Positions 51,810 through 61,797 of a DNA stretch of 61,934 nucleotides are shown here, in pieces (within the stretch, counting starts at the first letter, position 1; each line of letters opens with the position of its first letter). The notes beneath the pieces were generated by a model. The model did no database searches. It was not told the DNA's origin and saw nothing but the letters and a program-made list of their open reading frames with translations. The DNA lies in assembly GCA_022826385.1 (NCBI GenBank), contig JAJDUZ010000073.1:1-61934 (forward strand), in the 5' to 3' direction. Origin of the DNA: Silicimonas sp. (GTDB lineage: Bacteria > Pseudomonadota > Alphaproteobacteria > Rhodobacterales > Rhodobacteraceae). The position numbers were made by a program, and so were the translations under genes.

Positions 51810-53471
51810 ATGTTCGGAAGTGCAGCCAAGGACGTCGAAAGACTGCGTCTCGGCGACGCAATCTATCTTTGGCGGGATGGGCAACTTCAGGACATGCAGG
51901 GCCGGGACATTCCGCTTCGGGCAAAATCGCTGAGAATGTTTGCGGCCCTTCTGTCCGAGCGCGGACGGATTTTGACCAAGGACCAACTCTCGGAAGTGGT
52001 CTGGCCCGAAACCGTCGCAACAGATGAAAGCATCGCGCGTTGTATTGCCGACATACGCAAGGCCTTAAGCGACGAGCAATACGAGATCGTGCAGACCTAT
52101 CCGAAGAAGGGCTACCGGTTGAACGTCGACAGCGTGGCCGCAGACGCGACGGGGCTGCCATCGCGCGGCCGGGCCCCTTTGTTCGCCATCATGGGCATGG
52201 CCGCCTTACTGGTGGCGGGCGCCCTCTTCGTGACGGCGGACATGCCGTCAGAGTTAGATCCGCTGGCCACCATCGCGCCCGCGCCCAAGTTGCGAGACAC
52301 GGTTGCAATCCTTCCTTTCGTGGATACCGGAACTGACAACGGGTTTTTGGCCGCCGGGCTTTCGGACGACCTCGAGATTCACCTGGCCGAGATGTCAGGC
52401 ATTCGCATTTTGTCTCGCGCACAGACCGGTGTCATCTCGGACCCCTCGCTCTCGCCGTCGGAACTCGCGCGCAATATCGACAGCCGATACATCGTTCAGG
52501 GCAATTTGCGGCGCGACGGCACGCAGATCGCCCTGTCAGTTCAACTGATCGACGGCACCGACGGCGCGACGCTTTGGGCTGACCGGTACGAAGGGCCACA
52601 AGACGGCTTGATTGCGTTCCGTGACACCGTTCCCGACGCCTTGGTCGAAGCCATGTCGCTTGAGTTGAGCGAACGCGACCGCAAACGCCTCGCGCATCAG
52701 GATACAAGCAACCCCGAAGCCCTCGAACACGTCATGCACGCCCGCCGCGAGCTTAACATGTTTACCTTCGAGGGCAGTCTGGAAGCCGAAAAACTTCTGC
52801 GAAACGCGATCGCGCTCGATCCAGACTACGCCCGCGCCTATGCCGAGCTTGCCTCGGCCTATGCCATCAGGCTGGAAAACGATTGGACAGTGCTGTCGGA
52901 CGCCGACACCCAGAAAGCGTTCTATTTTGCAGAGCGCGCGCTGGAACTCGACCCCGATCTCTGGTTTGGCCACTATGCGCTTGGGCGCATGCACTCGGTC
53001 GCGAAAACCGGTGATACTGCTCTGGCGCTTCGACACTTGAAGCAGGCGATGGAACTGCAGCCCGCGAATGACGACGCGCGGGTCTATTACGCAATCGTTC
53101 TGATGATGTCCGGCAGCATCGCAGAAGCGCGCGCCATCCTGGAAAGCGCGATTGCAAGCCACCCGCAAGCACCGTTCTGGTATCACCTTGGTCTCGCCAA
53201 CGCGCATTTTCATCTGGAAGACTATGAAACGGCGCTTGAGATTGTGGACACCTGTCTGGATCAGATGCCGAACAGCCCCTACTGCCTGCGCACGCAGATC
53301 GCGGTTCTCGCCCGCTTGGGGCGTATCGAAGATGCGGAATGGACCATCGCCGAGTACGAAATGCTGGGACATGACGTGTCTCTCGACGCCATCATGAAGA
53401 GCGCCATCGAACGGGAGCCCGCCATGGTGACGCACCTTTTGGAATCTTATCGTCAGGCTGGGCTCGAGTAA
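51810..53471 (+). CDS. CadC-like membrane regulator with TPR repeats
   Basis: A 553-aa one-component regulator. Residues about 10-105 form an OmpR/CadC-type winged HTH (KSLRMFAALLSERGRILTKDQLSEVVWPE, then SIARCIADIRKAL and YPKKGYRL); one membrane helix follows (about 122-142). The C-terminal part has a TolB/FlgO-like segment (VAILPFVDTGTDNGFLAAGLSDDLEIHLAEMSGIRILSR) and TPR repeats to the end. It would read a periplasmic signal and bind DNA from the membrane. A strong terminator follows. The divergent TPR protein gene is the likely target. Confidence 0.85.
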   Translation: MFGSAAKDVERLRLGDAIYLWRDGQLQDMQGRDIPLRAKSLRMFAALLSERGRILTKDQLSEVVWPETVATDESIARCIADIRKALSDEQYEIVQTYPKKGYRLNVDSVAADATGLPSRGRAPLFAIMGMAALLVAGALFVTADMPSELDPLATIAPAPKLRDTVAILPFVDTGTDNGFLAAGLSDDLEIHLAEMSGIRILSRAQTGVISDPSLSPSELARNIDSRYIVQGNLRRDGTQIALSVQLIDGTDGATLWADRYEGPQDGLIAFRDTVPDALVEAMSLELSERDRKRLAHQDTSNPEALEHVMHARRELNMFTFEGSLEAEKLLRNAIALDPDYARAYAELASAYAIRLENDWTVLSDADTQKAFYFAERALELDPDLWFGHYALGRMHSVAKTGDTALALRHLKQAMELQPANDDARVYYAIVLMMSGSIAEARAILESAIASHPQAPFWYHLGLANAHFHLEDYETALEIVDTCLDQMPNSPYCLRTQIAVLARLGRIEDAEWTIAEYEMLGHDVSLDAIMKSAIEREPAMVTHLLESYRQAGLE

Positions 53472-53502
53472 CCGAGCTACGAGTAGCCCGCGGATTGGAC
53501 CG

Positions 53503-53526
53503 GGTGTTCAAGGGCGAACACCTTTA
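53503..53526 (+). terminator. Rho-independent terminator of the CadC-like gene
   Basis: GGTGTTC-aagggc-GAACACC (53503-53522) followed by TTTAA gives a 7-bp stem with a short T-run 31 bp after the stop codon. Confidence 0.65.
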
Positions 53527-53614
53527 ACGGAATACAATCCCGTCATGTCACCCGTGGCGCCTGTTGGTGTTGAGCCCAATTCGTTCGATACTAAGACATG
53601 TACGAATGACCGCC

Positions 53615-54588
53615 TTAACCCCCGGCTGCGAGGAGCGGGCCGATCAACTCAACCCGGTCTGTCCAGATATAGCCATCAAATGCGTCCGGGATGTCGGCAA
53701 AAGCTTCTATGTCGTTGATACTGCTTATGAAGCCCGTTCCATCATAAGGGCCAGCCAAGATAACATCTGTCCCAACCGCACCAAGACGCTTTGTAAAACG
53801 ATGCGGCCAGCCCCAAAGATAACGACCGTAGTTTTGGGGGACGACAACAATTGTGTTGCGGCAGCTTTCTGGCACATGCCCGCTCCAACCCAAGGCCATA
53901 TATCGGGTGAGGCAATCTTTCAGAGAAGCTCTGTGAAACCCACGCAGTCCCGGGGTTTGCTCGATCGCGGCCTGCGTCGGTGGTGCGCCTCCGTAAACAG
54001 CGTAGACCTGATCAAGCAATCCGCTGTCTGACAGCCGTCGGGCAAACTCAGTGCCGTCTTCCGCGCGGGAACTTTTGAAGTTGATAAGAAGCTGACCACC
54101 AAAATCTGCGTCGAACACATTTGCGAGAGAGGGCATCGCTCCGACAGTCTTCCCCCTGAATGGATAGGTGCCGGAACCGTCGTCAACGCGGTAAGCCACA
54201 TCGAGGGTTTGAAGATACGCAAAGCTCTGCTGGTGAGTGACACCATTGCCGTTGGTTCTGCATTCAAGTGTCCAATCGTGGAAAACGGCAAAGCGTTGTC
54301 TGACGTAAGATGGACATCGATCTCGACGACATCTGCTCCAAGCCGAAACGCCTCTTCGATGGACGGTAACGTGTTTTCGATAAAGGCATGTTCAATCTTC
54401 TCAACCGGAGACGCGTGACATGAATCTATCGAACGATCTGTACCGGCATAGATTTGGTGTATGCCCCGGTGGGCGATCAAACGTGTTTCGTGGTCTTCCA
54501 AACCGGTTACAAAGAAAGATGCGTTTCCGGCCCAAAGCGCCCCGACCAGGAACAAGAAAGCACAAAGCAATTTAAATATTTTGCGCAT
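53615..54588 (-). pseudogene. Glycerophosphodiester phosphodiesterase, single frameshift
   Basis: From ATG 54588 the frame encodes a membrane/signal segment, then LIAHRG, FIENT and DVVEIDVH, the first catalytic motifs of GDPD enzymes. At about 54289-54291 the frame shifts; the remaining domain (AVFHDWTLECRTNGNGV to the end at 53615) continues in the next frame with the conserved His-Asp. Adding one base in the TTTGCC tract restores a normal-length protein of about 324 aa with all motifs. This is either a recent pseudogene or a sequencing error; lack of other decay favours recent or artefactual origin. Confidence 0.8.
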
Positions 54589-54630
54589 ATCGAATGGATA
54601 GCCAAGTTCTGGAACGCGCGAAAGCCAGTC

Positions 54631-55818
54631 CTAGGACCGGCCCGCTGAACGCCCGGCAATCGCCTGACCGGCAGCGACGCCCGAGGCCCACGCCCATTGG
54701 AAGTTATAGCCGCCAAGCCAACCGGTCACATCGACCGCTTCGCCGATGGCGTAAAGCCCCGGAACATCCCGCGCCTCCATCGTCTTGGAGGACAGCGCAT
54801 CGGTGGCAATGCCGCCCGCTGTGACTTCGGCTTTCGCGTATCCTTCCGTTCCCGTCGGCTGAAACGTCAGCGCCGTCAGCATGCTTGCCGCGTCCTTCAG
54901 ATCAGCATCCGAGCAATTGCCAAGCTCACGCTCAAGGCCGATCTGCGCAGCCAGCACCTCGGCCAGTCGGGTCGGCAAATGCCGCGAGAGTGCGGCCTTC
55001 AGATGCGCCCGCGGCATCTCCTTCCGAGCCGCGCGCAAAAGCGCGCCGGCGTCAGGCAAAACGCAAAGGGACACGCGATCGCCCGGCGTCCAATAGGAAG
55101 AGACCTGCAGGATCGCGGGGCCCGAGAGCCCTTTATGTGTGAAAAGCGCGGCCTCCTCGAACGTCACATCGCGCACACGGGCCGTTGCCGGAAAGGCGAC
55201 ACCCGGAATGCCCTTATAGGGCGCGTCATCCTCGCCTAGCGTGAACGGCACAAGCGCGGGACGAGGTGCCACGACCGGCAACCCGAAACGGCGAGCGATG
55301 TCATAGGCGACCCCCGTCGCTCCCATCTTCGGAATGGACGGCCCGCCCGTCGCAATCACAAGCTGGTCCGCCGTCGCGCCCGCAACCTTGAACCGACCGT
55401 CGGCATGGCCGATGTCTCCGATTGATGTGGACAGGCGGATCTCGACTTGGCCACGGCTGCATTCATCAAGCAGCATCGCAACGATCTGCCGGGCCGAGCC
55501 GTCACAAAAGAGCTGGCCCAGCGTTTTCTCGTGCCAGGCGATGCCATGGCGTTCCACCAGTGCCAGAAAGTCCCACTGGGTGTAACGGCTGAGCGCGGAT
55601 TTCGCGAAATGCGGATTCTCTGAAAGGAAGTTCTCGGGCTCTGTGCCGGTGTTCGTGAAGTTGCAGCGCCCCCCGCCCGAGATCAGGATCTTCTTGCCGG
55701 GCTTATCGGCATGGTCGATCAAAAGCACGCGCGCCCCGGCTTGCCCCGCGGTGGCCGCGGCCATCAGCCCCGCGCCCCCTGCCCCAAGGATAATTGCATC
55801 GTAATCGGTTCGGGCCAT
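54631..55818 (-). CDS. HI0933/YhiN-family NAD(P)/FAD-dependent oxidoreductase
   Basis: A 395-aa flavoprotein. YDAIILGAGGAGLMAAATAG (dinucleotide fold) opens the protein, KKILISGGGRCNFTN near residue 44 is the family signature, LVIATGGPSIPKMGATG near 148 and GLYAIGEAVDVTGWLGGYNFQWAWASG near the end complete it. Activity of the family is unsettled. ATG at 55818 gives standard length; ATGs at 55863 and 55887 are possible. It stands alone after the broken GDPD gene. Confidence 0.88.
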   Translation of the reverse strand: MARTDYDAIILGAGGAGLMAAATAGQAGARVLLIDHADKPGKKILISGGGRCNFTNTGTEPENFLSENPHFAKSALSRYTQWDFLALVERHGIAWHEKTLGQLFCDGSARQIVAMLLDECSRGQVEIRLSTSIGDIGHADGRFKVAGATADQLVIATGGPSIPKMGATGVAYDIARRFGLPVVAPRPALVPFTLGEDDAPYKGIPGVAFPATARVRDVTFEEAALFTHKGLSGPAILQVSSYWTPGDRVSLCVLPDAGALLRAARKEMPRAHLKAALSRHLPTRLAEVLAAQIGLERELGNCSDADLKDAASMLTALTFQPTGTEGYAKAEVTAGGIATDALSSKTMEARDVPGLYAIGEAVDVTGWLGGYNFQWAWASGVAAGQAIAGRSAGRS

Positions 55819-56138
55819 GTGACCGCGCGGTCCTTCGCGAGAGAGCGACCGTACCGCCGCCATGTCATCTTTCAGCACAGTTTCCATCCCAAGAAAATGG
55901 AGGCGACACTGAAAACCCGTTCTTTGGCGACATCTCTGTCGGAGCCCGAAGAATGGCCACTTTTTACATCAATGCGTCGCGCGATCCGCATGTGACCCTA
56001 TATTTGCGACCTTCTTGAAACGACAATGGCCCCGCCTTCCGGTGAATTTTCTTGAAGAGTTTCATTCTTGAGGATTATCTGGCCCAGTCGCCTCACCGAG
56101 CGCGATCATCAAGGACGTGTGTTGGGGCCAGACAAAAT
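55819..56138. other. Divergent intergenic region, 320 bp
   Basis: Lies between the YhiN-like and Popeye-like genes. It may contain alternative N-termini for both (ATGs at 55863 and 55887 on the minus strand; TTG at 56052 on the plus strand). TTCTTGA occurs three times (near 56012, 56050 and 56076). I see no clear promoter, hairpin or RNA gene. Confidence 0.5.
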
Positions 56139-56879
56139 ATGACGTTGGAAGACTTGGGGGTATCTGCGGTCGAGCAGTTGTCTCCGCCACGAGTATACGT
56201 GCATCTCGCGCTTCTGTTTTACGTCGTGGGTTTCCTGACACGAGACGAGCTCATTCTTCGCTTTCAGGTTCTGGCCGGAACGATCTTCTATATTCTTTAT
56301 TATTACTTCATTGCGCCGGTTCCGCTTTGGGAAGCCATTCTGGGCAGCGTCGCAATTGCTTTGGCGAACATCTATTCCTCATTCATCATTATCCGCGAAC
56401 GCTCGACCTTCGGGATGAGCGCCGAGGAAGTGAGCCTCTACCAACACTTCGACACACTCAGGCCCGGCCACTTCCGCCGGGTCATGAAACATGCCGACTG
56501 GCAGCACATCAAAACAGACGAGATCCTCCTGAAGGAAGGGCGCCCGGTCGAGAAGCTGTACTTCATCCGCTCGGGCAGTGTGCAACTGCAACGCGGAGGC
56601 AAGGTCTCGACTCTTGGCGCAGGTCACTTTCTGGGCGAGCTTGCCTTCCTGCAGAACACCCCAGCGTCCGCCACCGTAACGGCCGGACAAGGCGCGGAAA
56701 TCATCTCGTGGGACCAGTCGCGGTTGAAAAAGATCATGGATCGATCACCGACCATTTCGAACGCGATTGTCGCGCTTTTCAACAAGGACTTGGCGATCAA
56801 GCTTTCCGTCAGTTGGCCCGAAGCTGGATTGGTGCGGCAACGGTCGGATCAGGCGCCGCAAGCCGTTGAGAATGCGTGA
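56139..56879 (+). CDS. Popeye-like membrane protein with cyclic-nucleotide-binding-like domain
   Basis: A 246-aa protein: three membrane helices (about 18-85) followed by EEVSLYQHFDTLRPGHFRRVM and a cNMP-binding-like beta barrel (about 118-205: DEILLKEGRPVEKLYFIRSGSV, GHFLGELAFLQNTPASATV). This order matches Popeye-domain proteins, the animal membrane cAMP effectors with prokaryotic relatives. The phosphate-binding Glu (E167) is present but the usual Arg is Ala176, so cAMP binding is unproven. ATG at 56139 is chosen; TTG at 56052 would add 29 residues. It ends 6 bp from the converging Amt-cyclase gene, whose product could make its ligand. Confidence 0.75.
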   Translation: MTLEDLGVSAVEQLSPPRVYVHLALLFYVVGFLTRDELILRFQVLAGTIFYILYYYFIAPVPLWEAILGSVAIALANIYSSFIIIRERSTFGMSAEEVSLYQHFDTLRPGHFRRVMKHADWQHIKTDEILLKEGRPVEKLYFIRSGSVQLQRGGKVSTLGAGHFLGELAFLQNTPASATVTAGQGAEIISWDQSRLKKIMDRSPTISNAIVALFNKDLAIKLSVSWPEAGLVRQRSDQAPQAVENA

Positions 56880-56885
56880 ACGCCT

Positions 56886-58928
<2,043 letters not shown>

Positions 58929-59231
58929 GTGTTGAACCGCCCAAAAGCAAGGATCGTAAGAAAATCAGTCAGCAAGTAGTCACACACGGTCTTTAAGTAT
59001 TCATCTGATAATGCCCGGATTGGTTAGTCAGTCCAGACGTTTATTCGATTTTGGCCGAGCGCATTTCTTCTGACCAAGCCGCGCGCGGGGTTATTCCTGG
59101 TGTCTTTTTGATCAACCTCGCGTCCTCGCGCGCATCGGATGCACAAACATCACACCCAGATATTCTCGACAACTATCGCATTTGCTAATGCGCCATTAGT
59201 TATGCTAACTTTTCTGCAGGGAGAACGAGAA
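58929..59231. other. Divergent intergenic region, 303 bp
   Basis: AT-richer than its surroundings, between the Amt-cyclase and a short XRE gene. CTAATG-CGC-CATTAG (59185-59199) is a small palindrome about 33 bp upstream of the XRE ATG, followed by TATGCT at 59201, a plausible -10. An XRE-type operator is possible. No other structure was recognised. Confidence 0.45.
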
Positions 59232-59483
59232 ATGCATCACGAAGTCAATCTGCATGTTGGTCGCCAGATACAGGAACGTAGGCGACACGACGGCATGACA
59301 CAGAGACAGTTGGCAGATACTGCCGGCGTCAATTCCGAGCAAATGCAGAAGTATGAAACCGGGGAGACCCGCGTAGCGGCGACACATCTTTGGCGTATCG
59401 CGGACATTCAAGGCGTGCACATCAGCTACTATTTCGAGGGCTTGGATGCCCTGCATGGAAACGAGCCGCCCGTTCAGGCCTGA
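59232..59483 (+). CDS. Short XRE-family DNA-binding protein
   Basis: An 83-aa protein consisting essentially of one XRE HTH (VGRQIQERRRHDGMTQRQLADTAGVNSEQMQKYETGETRV, residues 9-48) with a short tail. ATG at 59232 follows GGGAGAAC; an in-frame ATG at 59139 would add hydrophobic residues without family match. Divergent from the Amt-cyclase gene across 303 bp, which makes that gene a possible target. Confidence 0.8.
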   Translation: MHHEVNLHVGRQIQERRRHDGMTQRQLADTAGVNSEQMQKYETGETRVAATHLWRIADIQGVHISYYFEGLDALHGNEPPVQA

Positions 59484-59571
59484 GTGAGCATCAGTCAGTC
59501 AGAAAACGGCGCTTGGGGGTGCCTTCGGCTGCGTAAAACGCTTAAATGAAGGACGCGAGCCAGGCTTTTTG

Positions 59572-59593
59572 TCAGCCCGGGCTGAGTGCTCAG
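59572..59593. terminator. Palindromes in the convergent gap
   Basis: TCAGCCCGGGCTGA (59572-59585) is a perfect 14-bp palindrome, and CTGAG-TG-CTCAG follows at 59582-59593, in the 168-bp gap between converging XRE and GntR genes. A TTTTT run lies just before (59566-59570), serving the minus-strand direction poorly. Terminator function is only suggested. Confidence 0.35.
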
Positions 59594-59651
59594 AAAGAAG
59601 ATTGATCGATCTTGCCAGTCGGCGCCCTGCCCCGCGACACCCGGCGTAACA

Positions 59652-60452
59652 CTAGTCAGACAAAAGGCGCCGTTTCTCGGCCAGCACTTCCCGCCGTTGT
59701 TGCTCGATCCCGATGCGAAAAGATTCCTCGACGAAGTCCAGGTGCTCTCCTGCAGCCTCTTCAGCAGTCTGCACGTCGCCGTCAATCACAGCTCGACCCA
59801 GCTTCGTATGCTGATCAAGCAAGGTCTTCCCGGACCCGTCGATCGCCTTAAGAAAAGCGCGATTGTAAAAGACGCCTTGCTTGGTCAGTTCGTAGATCGA
59901 CGTCATCATATGAATGAGTGTGGCGTTCTGGCTGGCATCCACGATCGCCGCATGCAGCGCGTGGTCAGCTTTGCGTTCTGCATCATCGTCTTTTGCTTTC
60001 CACGCACGCTCCATCTCGCTCAGGATGTCGCTGATCCTTTGCTTGTCGGCTTTTGTCGCCCGTGTCGCGGCCAACCGCGCGGCAAAGCGTTCCTGTTCGC
60101 GCCGATATTCGAGGTAGTCAAAGAATGCAGGCTCGTGCCTTCCGTAAAGCGCGAGAAGCGCGGGCAACATGGCTTGGCCCGTGAGTGCTGCAACGAAAGT
60201 ACCTTCGCCGTGCTTGCTTACGACCAGCCCGCGATCCTCCAGTAGCTTCAACGCCTCGCGCAGTTTTGGGCGCGAGATGCCCAGCATTTCCGCCAGTTCC
60301 CGTTCGGACGGCAGCTTGCGGCCCTGGCGTAGGATACCCGAGGCGATCAGATCTTCGACCTGAGCCACAGCGGCGTCAGCGACTGATTCGTGGCCAATTT
60401 GTTCGAAAAGAGTTGTTGCAGGCATTGGGCCAGCGTCTGACTTCGCGCTCAT
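59652..60452 (-). CDS. GntR/FadR-family regulator
   Basis: A 266-aa regulator with winged HTH at about 25-95 (GRKLPSERELAEMLGISRPKLREALKLLEDRG, HGEGTFV) and an FCD-type domain with histidines in DHALHAAI, DQHTKLGRAV and GEHLDFV. ATG at 60452. Divergent from a TRAP binding-protein gene; two TGGTAAATA-type sites lie between, one near its own start. It probably controls the importer in response to an organic acid. Confidence 0.9.
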   Translation of the reverse strand: MSAKSDAGPMPATTLFEQIGHESVADAAVAQVEDLIASGILRQGRKLPSERELAEMLGISRPKLREALKLLEDRGLVVSKHGEGTFVAALTGQAMLPALLALYGRHEPAFFDYLEYRREQERFAARLAATRATKADKQRISDILSEMERAWKAKDDDAERKADHALHAAIVDASQNATLIHMMTSIYELTKQGVFYNRAFLKAIDGSGKTLLDQHTKLGRAVIDGDVQTAEEAAGEHLDFVEESFRIGIEQQRREVLAEKRRLLSD

Positions 60453-60464
60453 TCTTGCCTCCTA

Positions 60465-60482
60465 TGGTAAATAAAAGTAACC
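60465..60482. promoter_or_regulatory. GntR operator-like site 1
   Basis: TGGTAAATAAAAGTAACC, 12 bp upstream of the gntR ATG. It shares TGGTAAATAnnAnTAnCC with the site at 60632-60649. TGG at one end and CC at the other resemble FadR-type half-sites. Confidence 0.5.
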
Positions 60483-60626
60483 GATATTCTATCGCGGTCA
60501 AGCCTCTGATTGCGTCAGACTATATATCTGAATATATTCATCTTTTTCGCACATCAAAGCCCTCCCATGCAATCTTGCGAAACAAAGCCATTGACTGGCC
60601 AAGTATCGACAGATTGTCGCGCCGAC

Positions 60627-60655
60627 TTGACTGGTAAATATTATTATCCTCTAAA
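60627..60655 (+). promoter_or_regulatory. Promoter of the TRAP gene with GntR operator-like site 2
   Basis: TTGACT (60627-60632), a 17-bp spacer and TCTAAA (60650-60655) form a plausible sigma-70 promoter. The spacer is occupied by TGGTAAATATTATTATCC (60632-60649), so a bound repressor would block RNA polymerase. An additional palindrome GAATATATTC lies upstream at 60530-60539. Confidence 0.55.
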
Positions 60656-60714
60656 TTAGTGGTACATTAAGTTGACCAATGGCCCGACGGCCGATCGTCT
60701 TGGAGGAGACACCC

Positions 60715-61797
60715 ATGAAAAAACTTTTGACCAGCGCGGCTCTGGCTGCATCTCTGCTCGCCGCTCCCGCGGTTGCGGCAGACAAGCTTTTGCTCAAGAC
60801 ACCAATCGCCTTCTCGACGGCACTGCCAGGCCTTGGCTCTCCCATCCCCCGCGTCGCCGAACAGGTCGAGTTGATGTCGGGCGGAACGATGAAGATGAAA
60901 GTCTACGAGCCCGGCAAGCTGGTTCCGCCGTTTGAAATTCTCGACGCCGTGTCGTCGGGCAAGATCAACTCGGGCTACACGACCGCCGGCTATTGGGCTG
61001 GTAAGATCCCCGCAGCACCGCTGTTCTCAGCCGTGCCGTTCGGTCCGGAAGCGGGCGAATACATGGCCTGGCTCTACTACGGCAACGGTTTGACGCTGTA
61101 CCAAGAGATGTATGATCAGGCAGGCTACAACGTGAAGGTCATTCCTTGCGCTGTAATCGCGCCGGAAACCTCGGGCTGGTTCGCCAAGGAGATCGCCGGG
61201 GTCGAAGACCTGGAAGGCCTCAAGATGCGCTTCTTCGGTCTTGGCGGAAAAGTCATGCAGAAGCTTGGCGTCGCCACATCGCTGCTGCCCGGCGGCGAAA
61301 TCTTCCCGGCCCTCGAAAAAGGCGCGATTGATGCGACCGAGTTCTCGATGCCGGCCATCGATGCCCGTCTGGGGTTCCACAAGCTGGTCAAGTTCAACTA
61401 CTTCCCCGGTTGGCACCAGCAGGCGACCGTGTTCGAACTGCTGATCAACAAGGATGTCTGGAACGAAGCGTCGGAACAGCATCAAGCCATTCTGACCAAC
61501 GCCTGCAAAGCATCGATGGCCGACAGTTTCGCGGAAGGCGAAGCAATTCAGGCTGCGGCGCTGATCGACAATGTCGAGAACAACGGCGTCACCATGGTGC
61601 AGTGGTCGCCCGAGATGCTGGATGTCTTCCGCTCGACCTGGAGCGAAGTTGCCGCAGAAGAAGCTGCAAAGGACGAGTTCTTCGCCAAGGTCCTGTCTGA
61701 TCTCAACCAGTTCCGCACCGAATACGACGTTTGGAAGACCAACGCCTTCCTTCCGCGCGCCGGTGGCTACACCGCCGTGGGTGTGAAGAAGAACTAA
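60715..61797 (+). CDS. TRAP transporter binding protein, DctP family
   Basis: A 360-aa periplasmic receptor with a signal peptide ending AVAA (residue 22). EDLEGLKMRFFGLGGKVMQKLG contains the ligand-clamping Arg, and LEKGAIDATEFSMPAID is a DctP hallmark; LPGLGSPIPRVAEQVELMSGG near the N-terminus suggests the mannitol/alpha-keto-acid type. ATG at 60715 follows GGAGGAG. An IS begins at its stop codon, so its permease genes, expected downstream, are cut off or displaced. Confidence 0.92.
   Translation: MKKLLTSAALAASLLAAPAVAADKLLLKTPIAFSTALPGLGSPIPRVAEQVELMSGGTMKMKVYEPGKLVPPFEILDAVSSGKINSGYTTAGYWAGKIPAAPLFSAVPFGPEAGEYMAWLYYGNGLTLYQEMYDQAGYNVKVIPCAVIAPETSGWFAKEIAGVEDLEGLKMRFFGLGGKVMQKLGVATSLLPGGEIFPALEKGAIDATEFSMPAIDARLGFHKLVKFNYFPGWHQQATVFELLINKDVWNEASEQHQAILTNACKASMADSFAEGEAIQAAALIDNVENNGVTMVQWSPEMLDVFRSTWSEVAAEEAAKDEFFAKVLSDLNQFRTEYDVWKTNAFLPRAGGYTAVGVKKN

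Noticed and set aside
53920..54588. Two separate small proteins at 53615-54199 and 53920-54588
   Set aside because: Together they rebuild one GDPD domain across a single frameshift, with catalytic motifs split between them.
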